Source: an uncultured Clostridia bacterium (lineage in GTDB: Bacteria; Bacillota; Clostridia; Oscillospirales; Butyricicoccaceae). From it: a DNA stretch of 38,942 bases. Position numbers and translations under genes: made by a program. Position 1 is the first letter of the stretch. Each line of letters begins with the position of its first letter. Location: assembly GCA_945947915.1 (NCBI GenBank), contig CAMEZQ010000018.1, forward strand, positions 1 to 38,942, written 5' to 3'. Shown piece by piece: positions 25,370-34,523 of the stretch. The notes beneath the pieces were generated by a model. It saw only the letters and a list, made by a program, of their open reading frames with translations. It had not been told where the DNA came from and did no database searches.

Positions 25370-26431
25370 TCAGGGGCTGCCGCGATCGCACAGGCGTTCC
25401 AATCTGGCCAGTGCGGCGGTTGCAGCGTCTATGCCCTTTTCGGCAGCTTCTGTCAGCCAGTGCTGTGCCTGTTTCGGATCGTAAAGCACAGAGCCTGTGT
25501 CGGCATAGAGCATACCCAGCCAATACAGGGCTTCTTTATGTCCGTGCTGTGCGGCCCGGGTATACCAATCAGCGGCATTTTTTGGCTCGCTGGTATGGAG
25601 GAGCGTGCCTGTGTTGAACATCCCGACAACAGAGCCCTTTTCTGCGGCCTGTCGGAACCAGTAAAGCGCCTGGTCCCGGTCGGTTTCCACACCGTCGCCG
25701 TGGTAATAACAGCAGCCGAGGCAAAGCATCGCGTCGGCCTGTCCCTGCGCGGCGGCCTTGCCATACCAGACTGCGGCGGTCTGCGGGTCTTTTGGCGTCC
25801 CCTGCCCATGGGCGCAGAGCCAGCCCAAATAATACTGGCTGTCGGCATGCCCCATACCTGCCGCTTTCTGAAAGGCTTCCTTTGCTTTGACCCAATCCGG
25901 TTCCGCGCTGTGATACGCCCGGCAGGCGGCATCAAACAAATCTTCTGCAGAAACCGCCGCCATATCGCTCTGGCTGCCGGCAGCCGGAGCAGACGCTTCA
26001 GACGAGGTGGAGAAAGCTTTCCCGCCGAGACCGGCCCAGAAAGATGCAACGGTTTCTTTTGCGGCATCCGGGCCCATCAAGAGTTCGTCGCACAGCCGGC
26101 GGATGATCCGTGCATGCGCGGCTCTCTGGACAGGCTCCGGTTCCTGCAGTACTTCTGTCAGGCTGCAGTGCCCGCCGCAGCGCACCAGGTAAAGCAGCAT
26201 CGTCTGTTCACGGTCCATGGCCGGCGCGAGATCGGCAAAATACGCGGGCAGCCGGTCACTGCGCAGGACCTCCAGGCCATAGTCCGTTCTGATCTGTGCA
26301 ATGATCCCGGCCATGCCGCCGGCCGACACGGTTTCCGGCCGCAGAGGCTCGCCGCAGAACGGGCAGCTCGTCAGATTGACAGGAAACCCGGATCCGGGCG
26401 TCCATTCACGTCTGCAGTATCTGCATTTCAT
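25370..26431 (-). CDS. Zinc-ribbon protein with Sel1-like repeats
   Basis: A 353-residue soluble protein. The N-terminus is a zinc ribbon with C3, C6, C23 and C26 (CRYC ... CPFC). An alpha-helical domain follows (about 40-130) beginning IIAQIRTDYGLEVLRSDRLPAYFADLAPAMDRE, a region often found ahead of Sel1 repeats in Firmicutes. After a Ser/Ala-rich linker come five or so Sel1/TPR-like repeats from about residue 190 (AKEAFQKAAGMGHADSQYYLGWLCAHGQG, AAVWYGKAAAQGQADAMLCLGCCYYHGDG, ALYWFRQAAEKGSVVGMFNTGTLL, and so on). Such repeats usually mediate protein contacts, so an adaptor role for the module is inferred. ATG 26431 is preceded by GGGGAG eight bases upstream. It has its own promoter and lies 64 bases before the kinase gene. 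Confidence 0.85.
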   Translation of the reverse strand: MKCRYCRREWTPGSGFPVNLTSCPFCGEPLRPETVSAGGMAGIIAQIRTDYGLEVLRSDRLPAYFADLAPAMDREQTMLLYLVRCGGHCSLTEVLQEPEPVQRAAHARIIRRLCDELLMGPDAAKETVASFWAGLGGKAFSTSSEASAPAAGSQSDMAAVSAEDLFDAACRAYHSAEPDWVKAKEAFQKAAGMGHADSQYYLGWLCAHGQGTPKDPQTAAVWYGKAAAQGQADAMLCLGCCYYHGDGVETDRDQALYWFRQAAEKGSVVGMFNTGTLLHTSEPKNAADWYTRAAQHGHKEALYWLGMLYADTGSVLYDPKQAQHWLTEAAEKGIDAATAALARLERLCDRGSP

Positions 26432-26461
26432 CCGGTCATCTCCCCTGTTTTTGATGGGGCA

Positions 26462-26489
26462 ATTATACCATGTCCGCAAAACTTGCAAA
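26462..26489 (-). promoter_or_regulatory. Predicted promoter of the Sel1 gene and accessory operon
   Basis: Minus strand: TTTGCA (26484-26489), 16 bases, TATAAT (26462-26467) with TGG before the -10. The transcript would start about 25 bases ahead of the ATG at 26431. Confidence 0.6.
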
Positions 26490-26553
26490 AACGGAGAACG
26501 GAGTTTTGAAGTCGGCCTCGGAGAAGCCCCGCAGATCTTATCAGAATCTCTCT

Positions 26554-27213
26554 TTATAAAAGCTTGAATGTATTTTTATAGTAATCCAACAGGCCCTCTT
26601 TTTTGAGATCCGAAAGGGCTCTGGAGAGCGCGCTCCGGTCGGCATTCAGATAAGCGGCCATCTCTGTACGGTCAAAGGGAATGGAAAAGGCCTCCCCTTT
26701 GCGGCCGGCTGCCTGCTCCTGCAGATAGTACAGCACTTTTTCGCGCAGCGTCGGCAGGACCAGACAGGCTACCCGGTCCTGCAATGCAAAATACCGTTTT
26801 GAGATGGTGCGGATATAGTTGTGCATCAGCCGCGCATATCCTGGATTTGCCGCAGCCGCGCCGCTGGAAAACGCTGTATAGTCGATATAAAGCACCTTGC
26901 AGCACTCTGTGGCCTGGATGCTGACCGGGCTGGTGCGCTGCGCATCTGCTGCCAGAAGATCACCGAAAACCGATGCTTTGGTCAGATGATTCATAATGAT
27001 CTGATGTCCGCTGTCGGTCAGGCGGTAAGCCAGCGCGCTGCCGGAAAGCAGAATGCCGATGCTGCTTACGGTGCTCTGCTGCCACTGTATGACCTCCTCT
27101 TTGCAAAACAGGCATTCGCGGGCCGCAAACAGGATCAGCATATCCGCGATCTGTTCCTCGGGAATGCCGGCAAACAGCTCGGTCTGTGACAGGATCTTTA
27201 TTGTTTCTTCCAT
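26554..27213 (-). CDS. Crp/Fnr-family transcriptional regulator
   Basis: A 219-residue regulator. The N-terminal cyclic-nucleotide-binding-like barrel spans about residues 10-120 (ILLSGSALAYRLTDSGHQIIMNHLTKASVFGDLL), but the Arg/Glu pattern for cAMP is not obvious. The dimer helix follows (RTISKRYFALQDRVACLVLPTLREKVLYYLQEQA). The C-terminal winged helix has the recognition segment DRTEMAAYLNADRSALSRALSDLKKEGLL. Cysteines C34 and C37 (CLFC) and C104-C105 are noteworthy. I chose ATG 27213 because GGAG lies six bases upstream. It is divergent from the ECF S-component gene, and palindromes overlap its promoter, so it probably controls that gene and itself. Confidence 0.92.
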   Translation of the reverse strand: MEETIKILSQTELFAGIPEEQIADMLILFAARECLFCKEEVIQWQQSTVSSIGILLSGSALAYRLTDSGHQIIMNHLTKASVFGDLLAADAQRTSPVSIQATECCKVLYIDYTAFSSGAAAANPGYARLMHNYIRTISKRYFALQDRVACLVLPTLREKVLYYLQEQAAGRKGEAFSIPFDRTEMAAYLNADRSALSRALSDLKKEGLLDYYKNTFKLL

Positions 27214-27253
27214 AAAACACTCCAAACAGATCTTCCTGTGATAGATAACGAAG

Positions 27254-27268
27254 ATCAATCTGTTTGAT
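27254..27268. promoter_or_regulatory. Palindrome ATCAA-N5-TTGAT, candidate operator
   Basis: A perfect 5+5 inverted repeat with a 5-base centre. It begins at the -10 box of the Crp-family gene and covers its predicted transcription start, a position suited to repression. Confidence 0.45.
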
Positions 27269-27295
27269 TATATCTATTTTTCGTTGCCTGTGCAA
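27267..27295 (-). promoter_or_regulatory. Predicted sigma-A promoter of the Crp/Fnr-family gene
   Basis: Minus strand: TTGCAC (27290-27295), 17 bases, TATAAT (27267-27272). Both flanking palindromes overlap it. Confidence 0.65.
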
Positions 27296-27296
27296 C
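27283..27296. promoter_or_regulatory. Palindrome GTTGC-N4-GCAAC, candidate Crp/Fnr-family binding site
   Basis: A perfect 14-base palindrome. It covers the -35 box of the regulator gene. On the plus strand its centre is near position -41.5 relative to the start predicted from the TATACT at 27319-27324, the classic place for a class II activator. This plus-strand promoter has no recognisable -35 box, in keeping with activator dependence. Confidence 0.45.
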
Positions 27297-27318
27297 ATAT
27301 TTATAACAGGATCTGTAT

Positions 27319-27324
27319 TATACT
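27319..27324 (+). promoter_or_regulatory. Candidate -10 box of the ECF S-component gene
   Basis: TATACT (overlapping TATTAT at 27316-27321). No good -35 hexamer at 16-18 bases upstream. See the palindrome at 27283-27296. Confidence 0.4.
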
Positions 27325-27358
27325 ATCCCTGCCAATGCAAAATATAGGAGGTTTTTCT

Positions 27359-27892
27359 ATGCAAAACAACACATCAAAGATCCGCTGGATCACGACTACG
27401 GCCATTTTCATTGCCCTTCTGGTGGCCCTGCAGGGGATCACAAAATCCATGGGACAGTATGTTACCGGTTCCATGGTCAACATGATCCTGGTCGTTGCCA
27501 CGCTGACCGCCGGGACAGCTGCCGGAGCCACCGTTGCCCTGCTCTCTCCGGTCTTTGCCTTTATGCTCGGCATCGGACCGGCCTTTGTGCAGATGGTGCC
27601 CTTCGTGGCACTGGGAAATCTTGTGCTGGTTTTAGTCTGGGGATATATCTGCGGCCAGAGCACGGAAATAAAAAAGATGGGTATTGCCCTGAGCGCCGGC
27701 GCGGTTCTGAAGTTTGCCGCGCTGTATCTGGGCATCGTCAAGTTTGCCGTTCCTGTCTTGCTGGCCCTGCCCGAGCCCAAAGCCGCCGTTGTCGGCGCAG
27801 CATTCAGCTGGCCCCAGCTGATCACGGCAGCAATCGGCGGTTTTATTGCGCTGCTGATCGTCCCGACGCTCAAAAAAGCACTGAGAAAATAA
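27359..27892 (+). CDS. ECF-type transporter S component (substrate-binding membrane subunit)
   Basis: A 177-residue integral membrane protein with about five or six hydrophobic segments: IRWITTTAIFIALLVALQGI, GSMVNMILVVATLTAGTAAGATVALLSPVFAFML, PFVALGNLVLVLVWGYICG, LSAGAVLKFAALYLGIV and LITAAIGGFIALLIV. The TAIFIALLVAL start, the GQYVTGSMVNMILV segment and the small size match S components, which bind a vitamin or metal and pair with a shared EcfA-EcfA'-EcfT module encoded elsewhere. The substrate cannot be read from the sequence. AGGAGG about seven bases before ATG 27359 fixes the start. It is controlled, I infer, by the divergent Crp/Fnr regulator, and ends at a bidirectional terminator. 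Confidence 0.82.
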   Translation: MQNNTSKIRWITTTAIFIALLVALQGITKSMGQYVTGSMVNMILVVATLTAGTAAGATVALLSPVFAFMLGIGPAFVQMVPFVALGNLVLVLVWGYICGQSTEIKKMGIALSAGAVLKFAALYLGIVKFAVPVLLALPEPKAAVVGAAFSWPQLITAAIGGFIALLIVPTLKKALRK

Positions 27893-27927
27893 GCGGGATC
27901 CCAAGCATATTGGAAACAGTAACTGAA

Positions 27928-27960
27928 AAATGCGGTGTGGTACACGACCACACCGCATTT
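27928..27960. terminator. Bidirectional terminator between the ECF gene and polC
   Basis: A perfect 14-bp stem (arms 27928-27941 and 27947-27960, loop ACACG). It is flanked by a short A-run on the left and T-rich bases on the right, so it serves both convergent transcripts. Confidence 0.85.
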
Positions 27961-27995
27961 CTTTATACTTATTGGGTTTTTCCGCCGGACAGGCC

Positions 27996-30900
27996 TTATG
28001 CATTGAAAGAATCAAAAAGGCTGAGCTGATTGGTTTTGGGAATACCGCTGAGGGCGCCGGCGGCCTCCAGTGTTTCAATAACGCCTTTGGACACTTTTTC
28101 GCAGCGCTGCATGATGTCCTCCATAGACATAAAGGGCTCCCCTTCCCGGCCTTTGACGATGGCAATGGCAGCGGCCTCTCCCACGCCGGGCAGCGCCGTA
28201 AAGGGCGGAATGAGCGTATTGTCGTCGATCCGGAACCGCTTGACGTCGGATTTGTAGATGTCCACCGGCTGGAAAGAGAATCCGCGCTTGTAGAATTCAT
28301 GGACGATCTCCAGTGTGCCCATGGTGTCGTCTTCCACTGCCGAACGTTTGGGCATGGCTTGAGTTCCTTGTATTTTTTGCAGACCACAGTATCACCTTTG
28401 GTCATATAGCCGGCGTCAAAACCGTTGGCGCGGATGCTGAAATATGCCGCGTAAAAATCCAGCGGCCGATGGACCTTGAACCAGGCGATGCGGTAGGCCA
28501 TCATGACGTAAGCGACGGCATGGGCGCGCGGGAACATATACTCGATCTTTTTGCAGGATTCGATATACCAGTCGGGGATCCCGTGGGCGCGCATGGTCTC
28601 TTCCCATTCCGGCTTGAGTCCCTTGCCTTTTCGGACGCTCTCCGAAATGGTAAACGCCTCGGAAGAATCCAGCCCCATTTTCATCAGATAGAGCGTAATG
28701 TCGTCACGCACGCAGATAACATCTTTCAGTGTTGCCACACCGGAAAGAATATAATCCTGCGCATTGTTGCGCCATACGTTGGTCCCGTGGGAAAGGCCGG
28801 AAATACGCACCAGACCGTCGAACGTCGTCGGCTGGGTATCGACAAGCATCTGGCGGGCATTTTTGGTGCCGAATTCCGGAATGGCGGCGGCGCCGGTCTC
28901 CTCCAGGATATCATCGGTTTCGATGCCCAGCGGAGAAATATCCGTAAAGATCTTCATGGTCTCTTTATCGTCCAGCGGCACGGTTTTGATATCCATACCC
29001 GACAGATCTTCCAGCATGCGGATCATCGTGGGATCATCGTGCCCCAGAAGGTCCAGCTTGAGCAGGTTATCGTGAATGGAATGGTAATCAAAATGGGTGG
29101 TGATGATATCGGAATTCACATCATCAGCCGGATGCTGTACGGGAGTAAACTCATGGATATCGCGGTCTCTGGGCAATACGATGAGGCCGCCGGGGTGCTG
29201 GCCGGTGGTGCGTTTGATGCCGGTGCAGCCGGCCACCAGCCGGTTGATCTCGGCATTATTGAGCACCAGGCCTTTTTCCTCCAGATATTTTTTGACAAAG
29301 CCATAAGCCGTTTTGGACTTGACGGTGCCGATGGTGCCGGCTTTAAAGACGTTTTCTTCACCAAAAAGCCGTCCGGTCTCCTTATGCGCCTGCGCCTGGT
29401 ATTCACCGGAAAAATTCAGATCGATGTCGGGGGTTTTATCGCCTTTGAAGCCCATGAATGTGGCAAAAGGAATGTCGAAGCCGTCCTTGATCATTTTATG
29501 GCCGCAGACGGGGCAATCCTGATCGGGCAGGTCGACGCCGGTGCGGTAGTCGCCCTCGATATCAAAAATGCTGTGCTTGCACTGCGGGCATCTGTAATGG
29601 GGCGGCAGTGAATTGACCTCTGTGATGCCGGTAAAATAAGCGACGATCGAAGAGCCCACCGAACCTCTGGAGCCGACCAGATATCCATCGTCCATCGATT
29701 TCTTCACCAGCTTCTGCGCGATGATATACATGATGTCATAGCCGTGTCCGATAATGGAATTCAGTTCCATTTCCAGGCGTTCCCGAACGATGGGCGGCAG
29801 GTCTTCTCCGTAAAGTTCAGCAGCTTTACTTCTGGCCAAAGAATTGATCTCTTCGGCAGAGTTCTCAATGGAAGGCGGATAAGTTCCGTCTTTAAGCGGC
29901 ACGATGTCTTCGCACAGATCGGCGATGTGGTTGGGATTGTCCACGACCACCTGTTTGGCGGTGCCGGCGCCCAGATAGCTGAATTCCTCCAGCATTTCCG
30001 TCGTCGTTTTGAAATACAGCGGCGCCTGTTCCGCGGTATCGTCAAAGCCCATGCCCGTCATGATGATCTCACGGTAGATGGCGTCCTCCGGCTCGATGAA
30101 GTGCACGTCACCCGTAGCGCAGACGGGGATGCCGATATCCTTGCCCAGCTTAACGATGGTGCGGTTATACTCGCGCAGCTGCTCCACGTCTTTGGCCGTA
30201 CCGTTGCGCACCATGAACATATTGTTGCCCACCGGCTGGATCTCCAGAAAATCAAACCGCTTGGCCAGATGGACCAGTTCGCTCCAGGGCCTCCCCTGCA
30301 CGACGGCTTCAAACAGCTCGCCGGCCTCGCAGGCCGAACCCAGGATCAGCCCCTCGCGCTTTTCCATCAGCAGACTCATGGGGATCAGCGGGTGCCGCTT
30401 GAAATATTTAAGATGGGAGGCCGAGATCAGCTCGTACAGATGACGCAGGCCCACCATATTCTGCACCAGAATGATCAGATGGTGAGACCGGCCGGCCGGC
30501 GCCTTGTCCCCGCTGCCCTCCCGTATGGCTTTCATTTCCGCGTTCAGATCGCCGATGGCCAGCGAACACCCGCGGGCGCGGATCTTTTCGACCAGTTCGA
30601 AGAAGATCCTGCACAGGACCTCAGTATCGTCATCGGCACGATGATGATTGAAAGAGAAATGGAATTCCGAAGCAAGATCGTTCAGCCGGTGCTTTTTTAA
30701 GTGGGGCAGGAGCGCGCGCGACAGTTCGACGGTATCAATGGAACAGAAGCTGCGTTCGATGCCCTGCGCCATACACGCCCGTTTGACAAAGGAAATATCA
30801 AAATCGGCATTGTGCGCGCACATGGGTCGGTCACCGCAGAAGGCCAGAAACTCCGGCAGAACTTCCTCGATCGGTCTGGCATCCTGCACGGTTTGATCGG

Positions 30901-32335
30901 AAATGCCGGTGAGATCCGTGATCTCATAAGGAATGCTGGCCTTGGGCTTTACATAAGTATGGTATTTTTCCAGTATTTCTCCGGCCTTGACCCGAAAAGC
31001 CGCGATCTCGATGATCTCGCAGCGCACGGGATTCAAGCCGGTCGTTTCCAGGTCAAACACGATGATCTCGTCTTCCAACGTGCCGTCGGAAAACCCTTTG
31101 ACAATACCGCCGTCCAGATCGTTGACGGCATAGGCTTCTACTCCGTAAAGAACTTTGAAGTCGGGATTCTCTTTTTTGATATCTTTGGCCGCCTTCAGCG
31201 CATCGGGAAAGGCCTGTACGACACCGTGATCCGTGATGGCCACAGCGCGGTGTCCCATGCTGGCCGCCAGACGGACGACCTTTTGCGTGTCGCAAATCCC
31301 GTCCATAGCCGACATATTGGTATGCAGATGCAGCTCCACACGTTTTTCCGCCGCTGTATCGACTCGGTTTTTCTTTTTGTCTTTGATGATGGCATAAGGG
31401 GTGATGATATTGTCGTTGTCGAATTTTGAATAACTGACCGTCCCCTGAACCACCACCGCCTTGCCCTCTTTGATATTTTCTTTCAGCGGCGGCACTTCAT
31501 CGTCCATCAGGACCTTGACGCATTTGATGGAGCCGGTCCCATCGGTGATCTCAAAGCTGACGACTGTTTTCCCCTTTCCATTGAGCTTCTTGAGCTCGGT
31601 GGAGAAAATCTCACCAAAGACCGCAACTTTCCCGCTGTCCAGCGTCAGATCGCCGATTTTCAGCAGATCCCGCTTGACCGGCTTGCCGTAAATGATCTTG
31701 TCATCCTCTGCCGGCGGTGTGTAGGGCGTGCCCTCCGGCTTGCGCGGTCGAAATCTGCGCTGGCCGCCGGCGTCGGTATTATTGGCGGCAGAGGGCTCCG
31801 AAGCTTTTTTCGTCGGCACCAGTACCGGACGGCGCCGCATCAGCTGTTCTATATTCTTTTCCCGGCGGGCATCATAGGAAACCGCCTCACGGACCATATC
31901 CAGACGGACCTGTATCCGCCCCAGTCCCAGCTCTTCCGCCGCGGCCTCCAGGCTGCGCGTCAGATCTTCCGCCCGGCAGGCCCAGTCTTCCGAAATACGT
32001 ACAAACAGTTCGCTGCCCTCCAGGCTGAAGCTCTCTTTTTCGATGGCAATACAAAGCGACGGATTGCGTTCTCCCAGCTTGGACAGCAGCAGCTCCTCCG
32101 GAGTGCGGTCGGTGCCCTCAGCGGCACGCAGCAGGACATTTTTCAGACCGTACTGCATCCGGATCAGCTCCGCCCCTTGAAAAAGCAGATCTTCCGACAC
32201 ACCGCAGTCCTCTGCCAGCAGGATCTCAAGCGCGCCTGTTTGTGAAGAAATGGTCAGCTCACAGACCGGTATATCAAAAAGCTCTGTCTTTGGTGATACT
32301 TCCGGAAATATTTCACGGAGCAGTGCCTGTTTCAT
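27996..32335 (-). CDS. polC: DNA polymerase III PolC-type alpha subunit, with an apparent one-base frameshift
   Basis: The main replicative polymerase of low-GC Gram-positives, about 1446 residues if the frame is repaired. Order: N-terminal domain; OB fold (about 225-310); PHP domain starting ELHLHTNMSAMDG (about 333); 3'-5' exonuclease inserted in PHP (VFDLETTGLN near 425, CAHNADFDISF); polymerase core with RGSVGSSIVAYF, zinc cysteines (CPQC ... CPVC), DIDLNFSGEYQ with catalytic aspartates (about 972), and QHPGGLIVLP. The first frame is good from 32335 to about 28358 (KKYKELK). The conserved end (MPKRSAVEDDTMGTLEIVHEFYKRGF ... NQLSLFDSFNA) lies in the -1 frame from 28355 to the TAA at 27996. 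One extra G at 28358 would restore KELKAMPK. Without repair the first frame runs to 27632 with unrelated residues. It overlaps ispG by four bases. Confidence 0.93.
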
Positions 32336-33390
32336 ACGCGTTCACCCGTCAACGCTTCCACTTCGCGCAGCAGCTCGTCCACAAGCCGGTCTTCGGGGAC
32401 CTTCCGCAGGATCTCGCCCTTGCGGATGATCAGGCCCTCGCCTTTGCCGCCGCAGATGCCGAGATCCGCCTCCCGTGCCTCGCCGGGGCCGTTGACCACG
32501 CACCCCATGACGGCGACGGTAATGCGCGCCCGGACATGCTTCAGCCGTGCTTCCACAGCCTGGGCGATGGGGATCAGATCGATGCAGGTGCGGCCGCAGG
32601 TGGGACAGGATACGATGGTCACGCCGCTCTGATGCAAATCGAGCGCTTTGAGAATATCCCGTGCGGCCTCGACCTCCAGCACGGGATCGTCGGTCAGCGA
32701 GACCCGAATGGTATCGCCGATACCATCACAAAGCAATGCGCCGAAAGCTGCCGCGGATTTGATCGTACCCATATGCCGGCTGCCGGCTTCGGTGACGCCC
32801 AGATGCAGCGGATAATCACATTCCGCAGCCAGGAGCCGGTAAGCTTCGATGGTCGAGAAAACATTGGACGCCTTCAGCGAAACGCAGATATTCTCAAATC
32901 CGCATTCCTGCAGAGCCTCGATGTTGCGCACGGCGCTGCGGTAAAGCGTGTACGGCGTTACGCCGTATTCCCGGCGCAGATCCTGATCCACTGACCCGCC
33001 GTTGACGCCGATCCGGATGGGGATCCCGCGCGCCGCGCAGGCGTTGGCCACCTCGCGGATCTTCCACTTTTCGCCGATGTTGCCCGGATTGATGCGGATC
33101 TTGTCTACACCGCTCTGGCACGCCGCCAGCGCCAGACGATAATCAAAATGAATGTCTGCCACCAAAGGCAGGCTCGTCCCCTTTTTGATGTCGGCCAAAG
33201 CCTGAGCAGCCTCCATATCGGGCACGGCCAGGCGGGCGATCTCGCATCCGGCCTGCTCCAGCGCCTGCAGCTGGCGCAGTGAAGCAGCAACGTCTCTTGT
33301 ATCGGTATTCAGCATCGACTGGATGGCGATGGGGTTTCCGCCGCCGATGGTCACCCGGCCGATCTGCATGGGTTTGGATTCTCTTTTCAT
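32332..33390 (-). CDS. ispG: 4-hydroxy-3-methylbut-2-enyl-diphosphate synthase
   Basis: A 352-residue iron-sulfur enzyme converting MEcPP to HMBPP, the sixth MEP-pathway step. The N-terminal TIM barrel shows GGGNPIAIQSMLNTDTRD, VADIHFDYRLAL and KIRINPGNIG. The cluster-binding C-terminal domain has CPTCGRTCIDL and GCVVNGPGEAREADLGICGGKGEG, with the three cluster cysteines in the CxxC plus C pattern. AAGGAG lies upstream of the ATG. It follows rseP by 86 bases and its stop overlaps the polC start by four bases (ATGA). Confidence 0.97.
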   Translation of the reverse strand: MKRESKPMQIGRVTIGGGNPIAIQSMLNTDTRDVAASLRQLQALEQAGCEIARLAVPDMEAAQALADIKKGTSLPLVADIHFDYRLALAACQSGVDKIRINPGNIGEKWKIREVANACAARGIPIRIGVNGGSVDQDLRREYGVTPYTLYRSAVRNIEALQECGFENICVSLKASNVFSTIEAYRLLAAECDYPLHLGVTEAGSRHMGTIKSAAAFGALLCDGIGDTIRVSLTDDPVLEVEAARDILKALDLHQSGVTIVSCPTCGRTCIDLIPIAQAVEARLKHVRARITVAVMGCVVNGPGEAREADLGICGGKGEGLIIRKGEILRKVPEDRLVDELLREVEALTGERV

Positions 33391-33476
33391 ATCTCCATCT
33401 CCTTTGGACAGGGATTTATCGTTTTGCAGACAGATGCCGCCCTGCAGCAGAGCGACATCGGATCTGTTCTTCGGTT

Positions 33477-34520
33477 TTAGTGGATCAGACGCATAATATC
33501 GTTATAAGTGGCAAAAACGAACAGGGCCATGACCAGTGCCAGGCCGGCATACGAACAATAGTTTTCCCATTTGGGGTCCAGCTTGCGGCGCATGACCAGT
33601 TCTGCCAGCATAAAGAGCAGCTTTCCGCCGTCGAGGCCGGGGATCGGCAGCATATTGACAAACGACAGATTGACCGAGATATAGGCGACGAAATACCACA
33701 TATCCCGCATGGATTCTTCCGCGCGGTTGGAGATCTCGCTGGCAATGCCCACGGTACCCATAAGATCGGATGTTTTGGCCTGGCCGCCCAGCAGCATGCC
33801 TATGCTTTTATAGGCCGACTGGAAAAAGGTAAAGGCGTTGTTCACGGCGTATTTCAGCTTGCCGATGCCGGAAACCTCTTCATACCCGAAATTCAGGCCA
33901 AAGCGGAGCTGACCGCTGCCGTCGTAATCCCTGCGCTCCAGAGGAACGTCTTCCAGACGGATCTTCTCCCCGTTTCTCTCCAGCGTAATATCCATAGGGG
34001 CGTCTCCGGACAGCTGGAGCGCCATGGACACATCATTGTAGGTGAAAATATGGAAGCCGTTGATCCGGACCAGCCGGTCGCCCACCTCCAGCGTTCCTTC
34101 CAGAGGGAAACCATCGGCAAACCCGGCAATGACCGGCGTGACCACATGGGATGCCGGCACCAGGACCAGAAGGATGATCAGAATGCCCGTGAGGAAGTTC
34201 ATCAAAGAACCGGCGATGATCACCGAAAACCGGCGCGGCCAGCTGGCTTTTTGAAAACTGCCTTCATCAGAATACCCTTCGGCCGCTCTCTCGTCCGCGT
34301 CCGGCTCTTCGTTTTCGTCCTTCATCATCACAGCGCCGCCGACGGGCAAAAGACGCACGGCGTAAAGCGTTTCACCGATCTGTTTTTTCAAAATGGCCGG
34401 ACCGAAACCAATGGTAAACTCATATACCGTGATCCCGGCAGCCTTGGCTGCGATAAAGTGTCCCAGCTCATGGACAAAAATGATCAGGCCAAAAACAAGA
34501 ATTGCATAAATAATCGTCAT
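33477..34520 (-). CDS. rseP: RIP metalloprotease RseP (site-2 protease)
   Basis: A 347-residue intramembrane zinc protease. The zinc-binding HELGHF motif is at residues 17-22 in the first membrane helix. A PDZ domain (about 125-200, FADGFPLEGTLEVGDRLVRINGFHI) is followed by later membrane segments with NMLPIPGLDGGKLL, the second zinc-ligand motif. Family members cut membrane-bound anti-sigma factors and signal-peptide remnants; the substrate here is not known. A short acidic insert (DENEEPDADERAAEGYSDEG, about 68-87) lies after the first helices. It starts three bases after dxr. Confidence 0.95.
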   Translation of the reverse strand: MTIIYAILVFGLIIFVHELGHFIAAKAAGITVYEFTIGFGPAILKKQIGETLYAVRLLPVGGAVMMKDENEEPDADERAAEGYSDEGSFQKASWPRRFSVIIAGSLMNFLTGILIILLVLVPASHVVTPVIAGFADGFPLEGTLEVGDRLVRINGFHIFTYNDVSMALQLSGDAPMDITLERNGEKIRLEDVPLERRDYDGSGQLRFGLNFGYEEVSGIGKLKYAVNNAFTFFQSAYKSIGMLLGGQAKTSDLMGTVGIASEISNRAEESMRDMWYFVAYISVNLSFVNMLPIPGLDGGKLLFMLAELVMRRKLDPKWENYCSYAGLALVMALFVFATYNDIMRLIH

Positions 34521-34523
34521 GAA

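Noticed and set aside
27632-28357. C-terminal extension of PolC in the unshifted frame
   Set aside because: The residues do not resemble PolC and run antisense through the ECF gene, while the true conserved end is in the -1 frame.
28313-29611. Plus-strand open frame of 432 codons opposite polC
   Set aside because: It is the complement of the conserved polymerase core; composition is low-quality and Ile/His/Gly-rich, as expected of a shadow frame.
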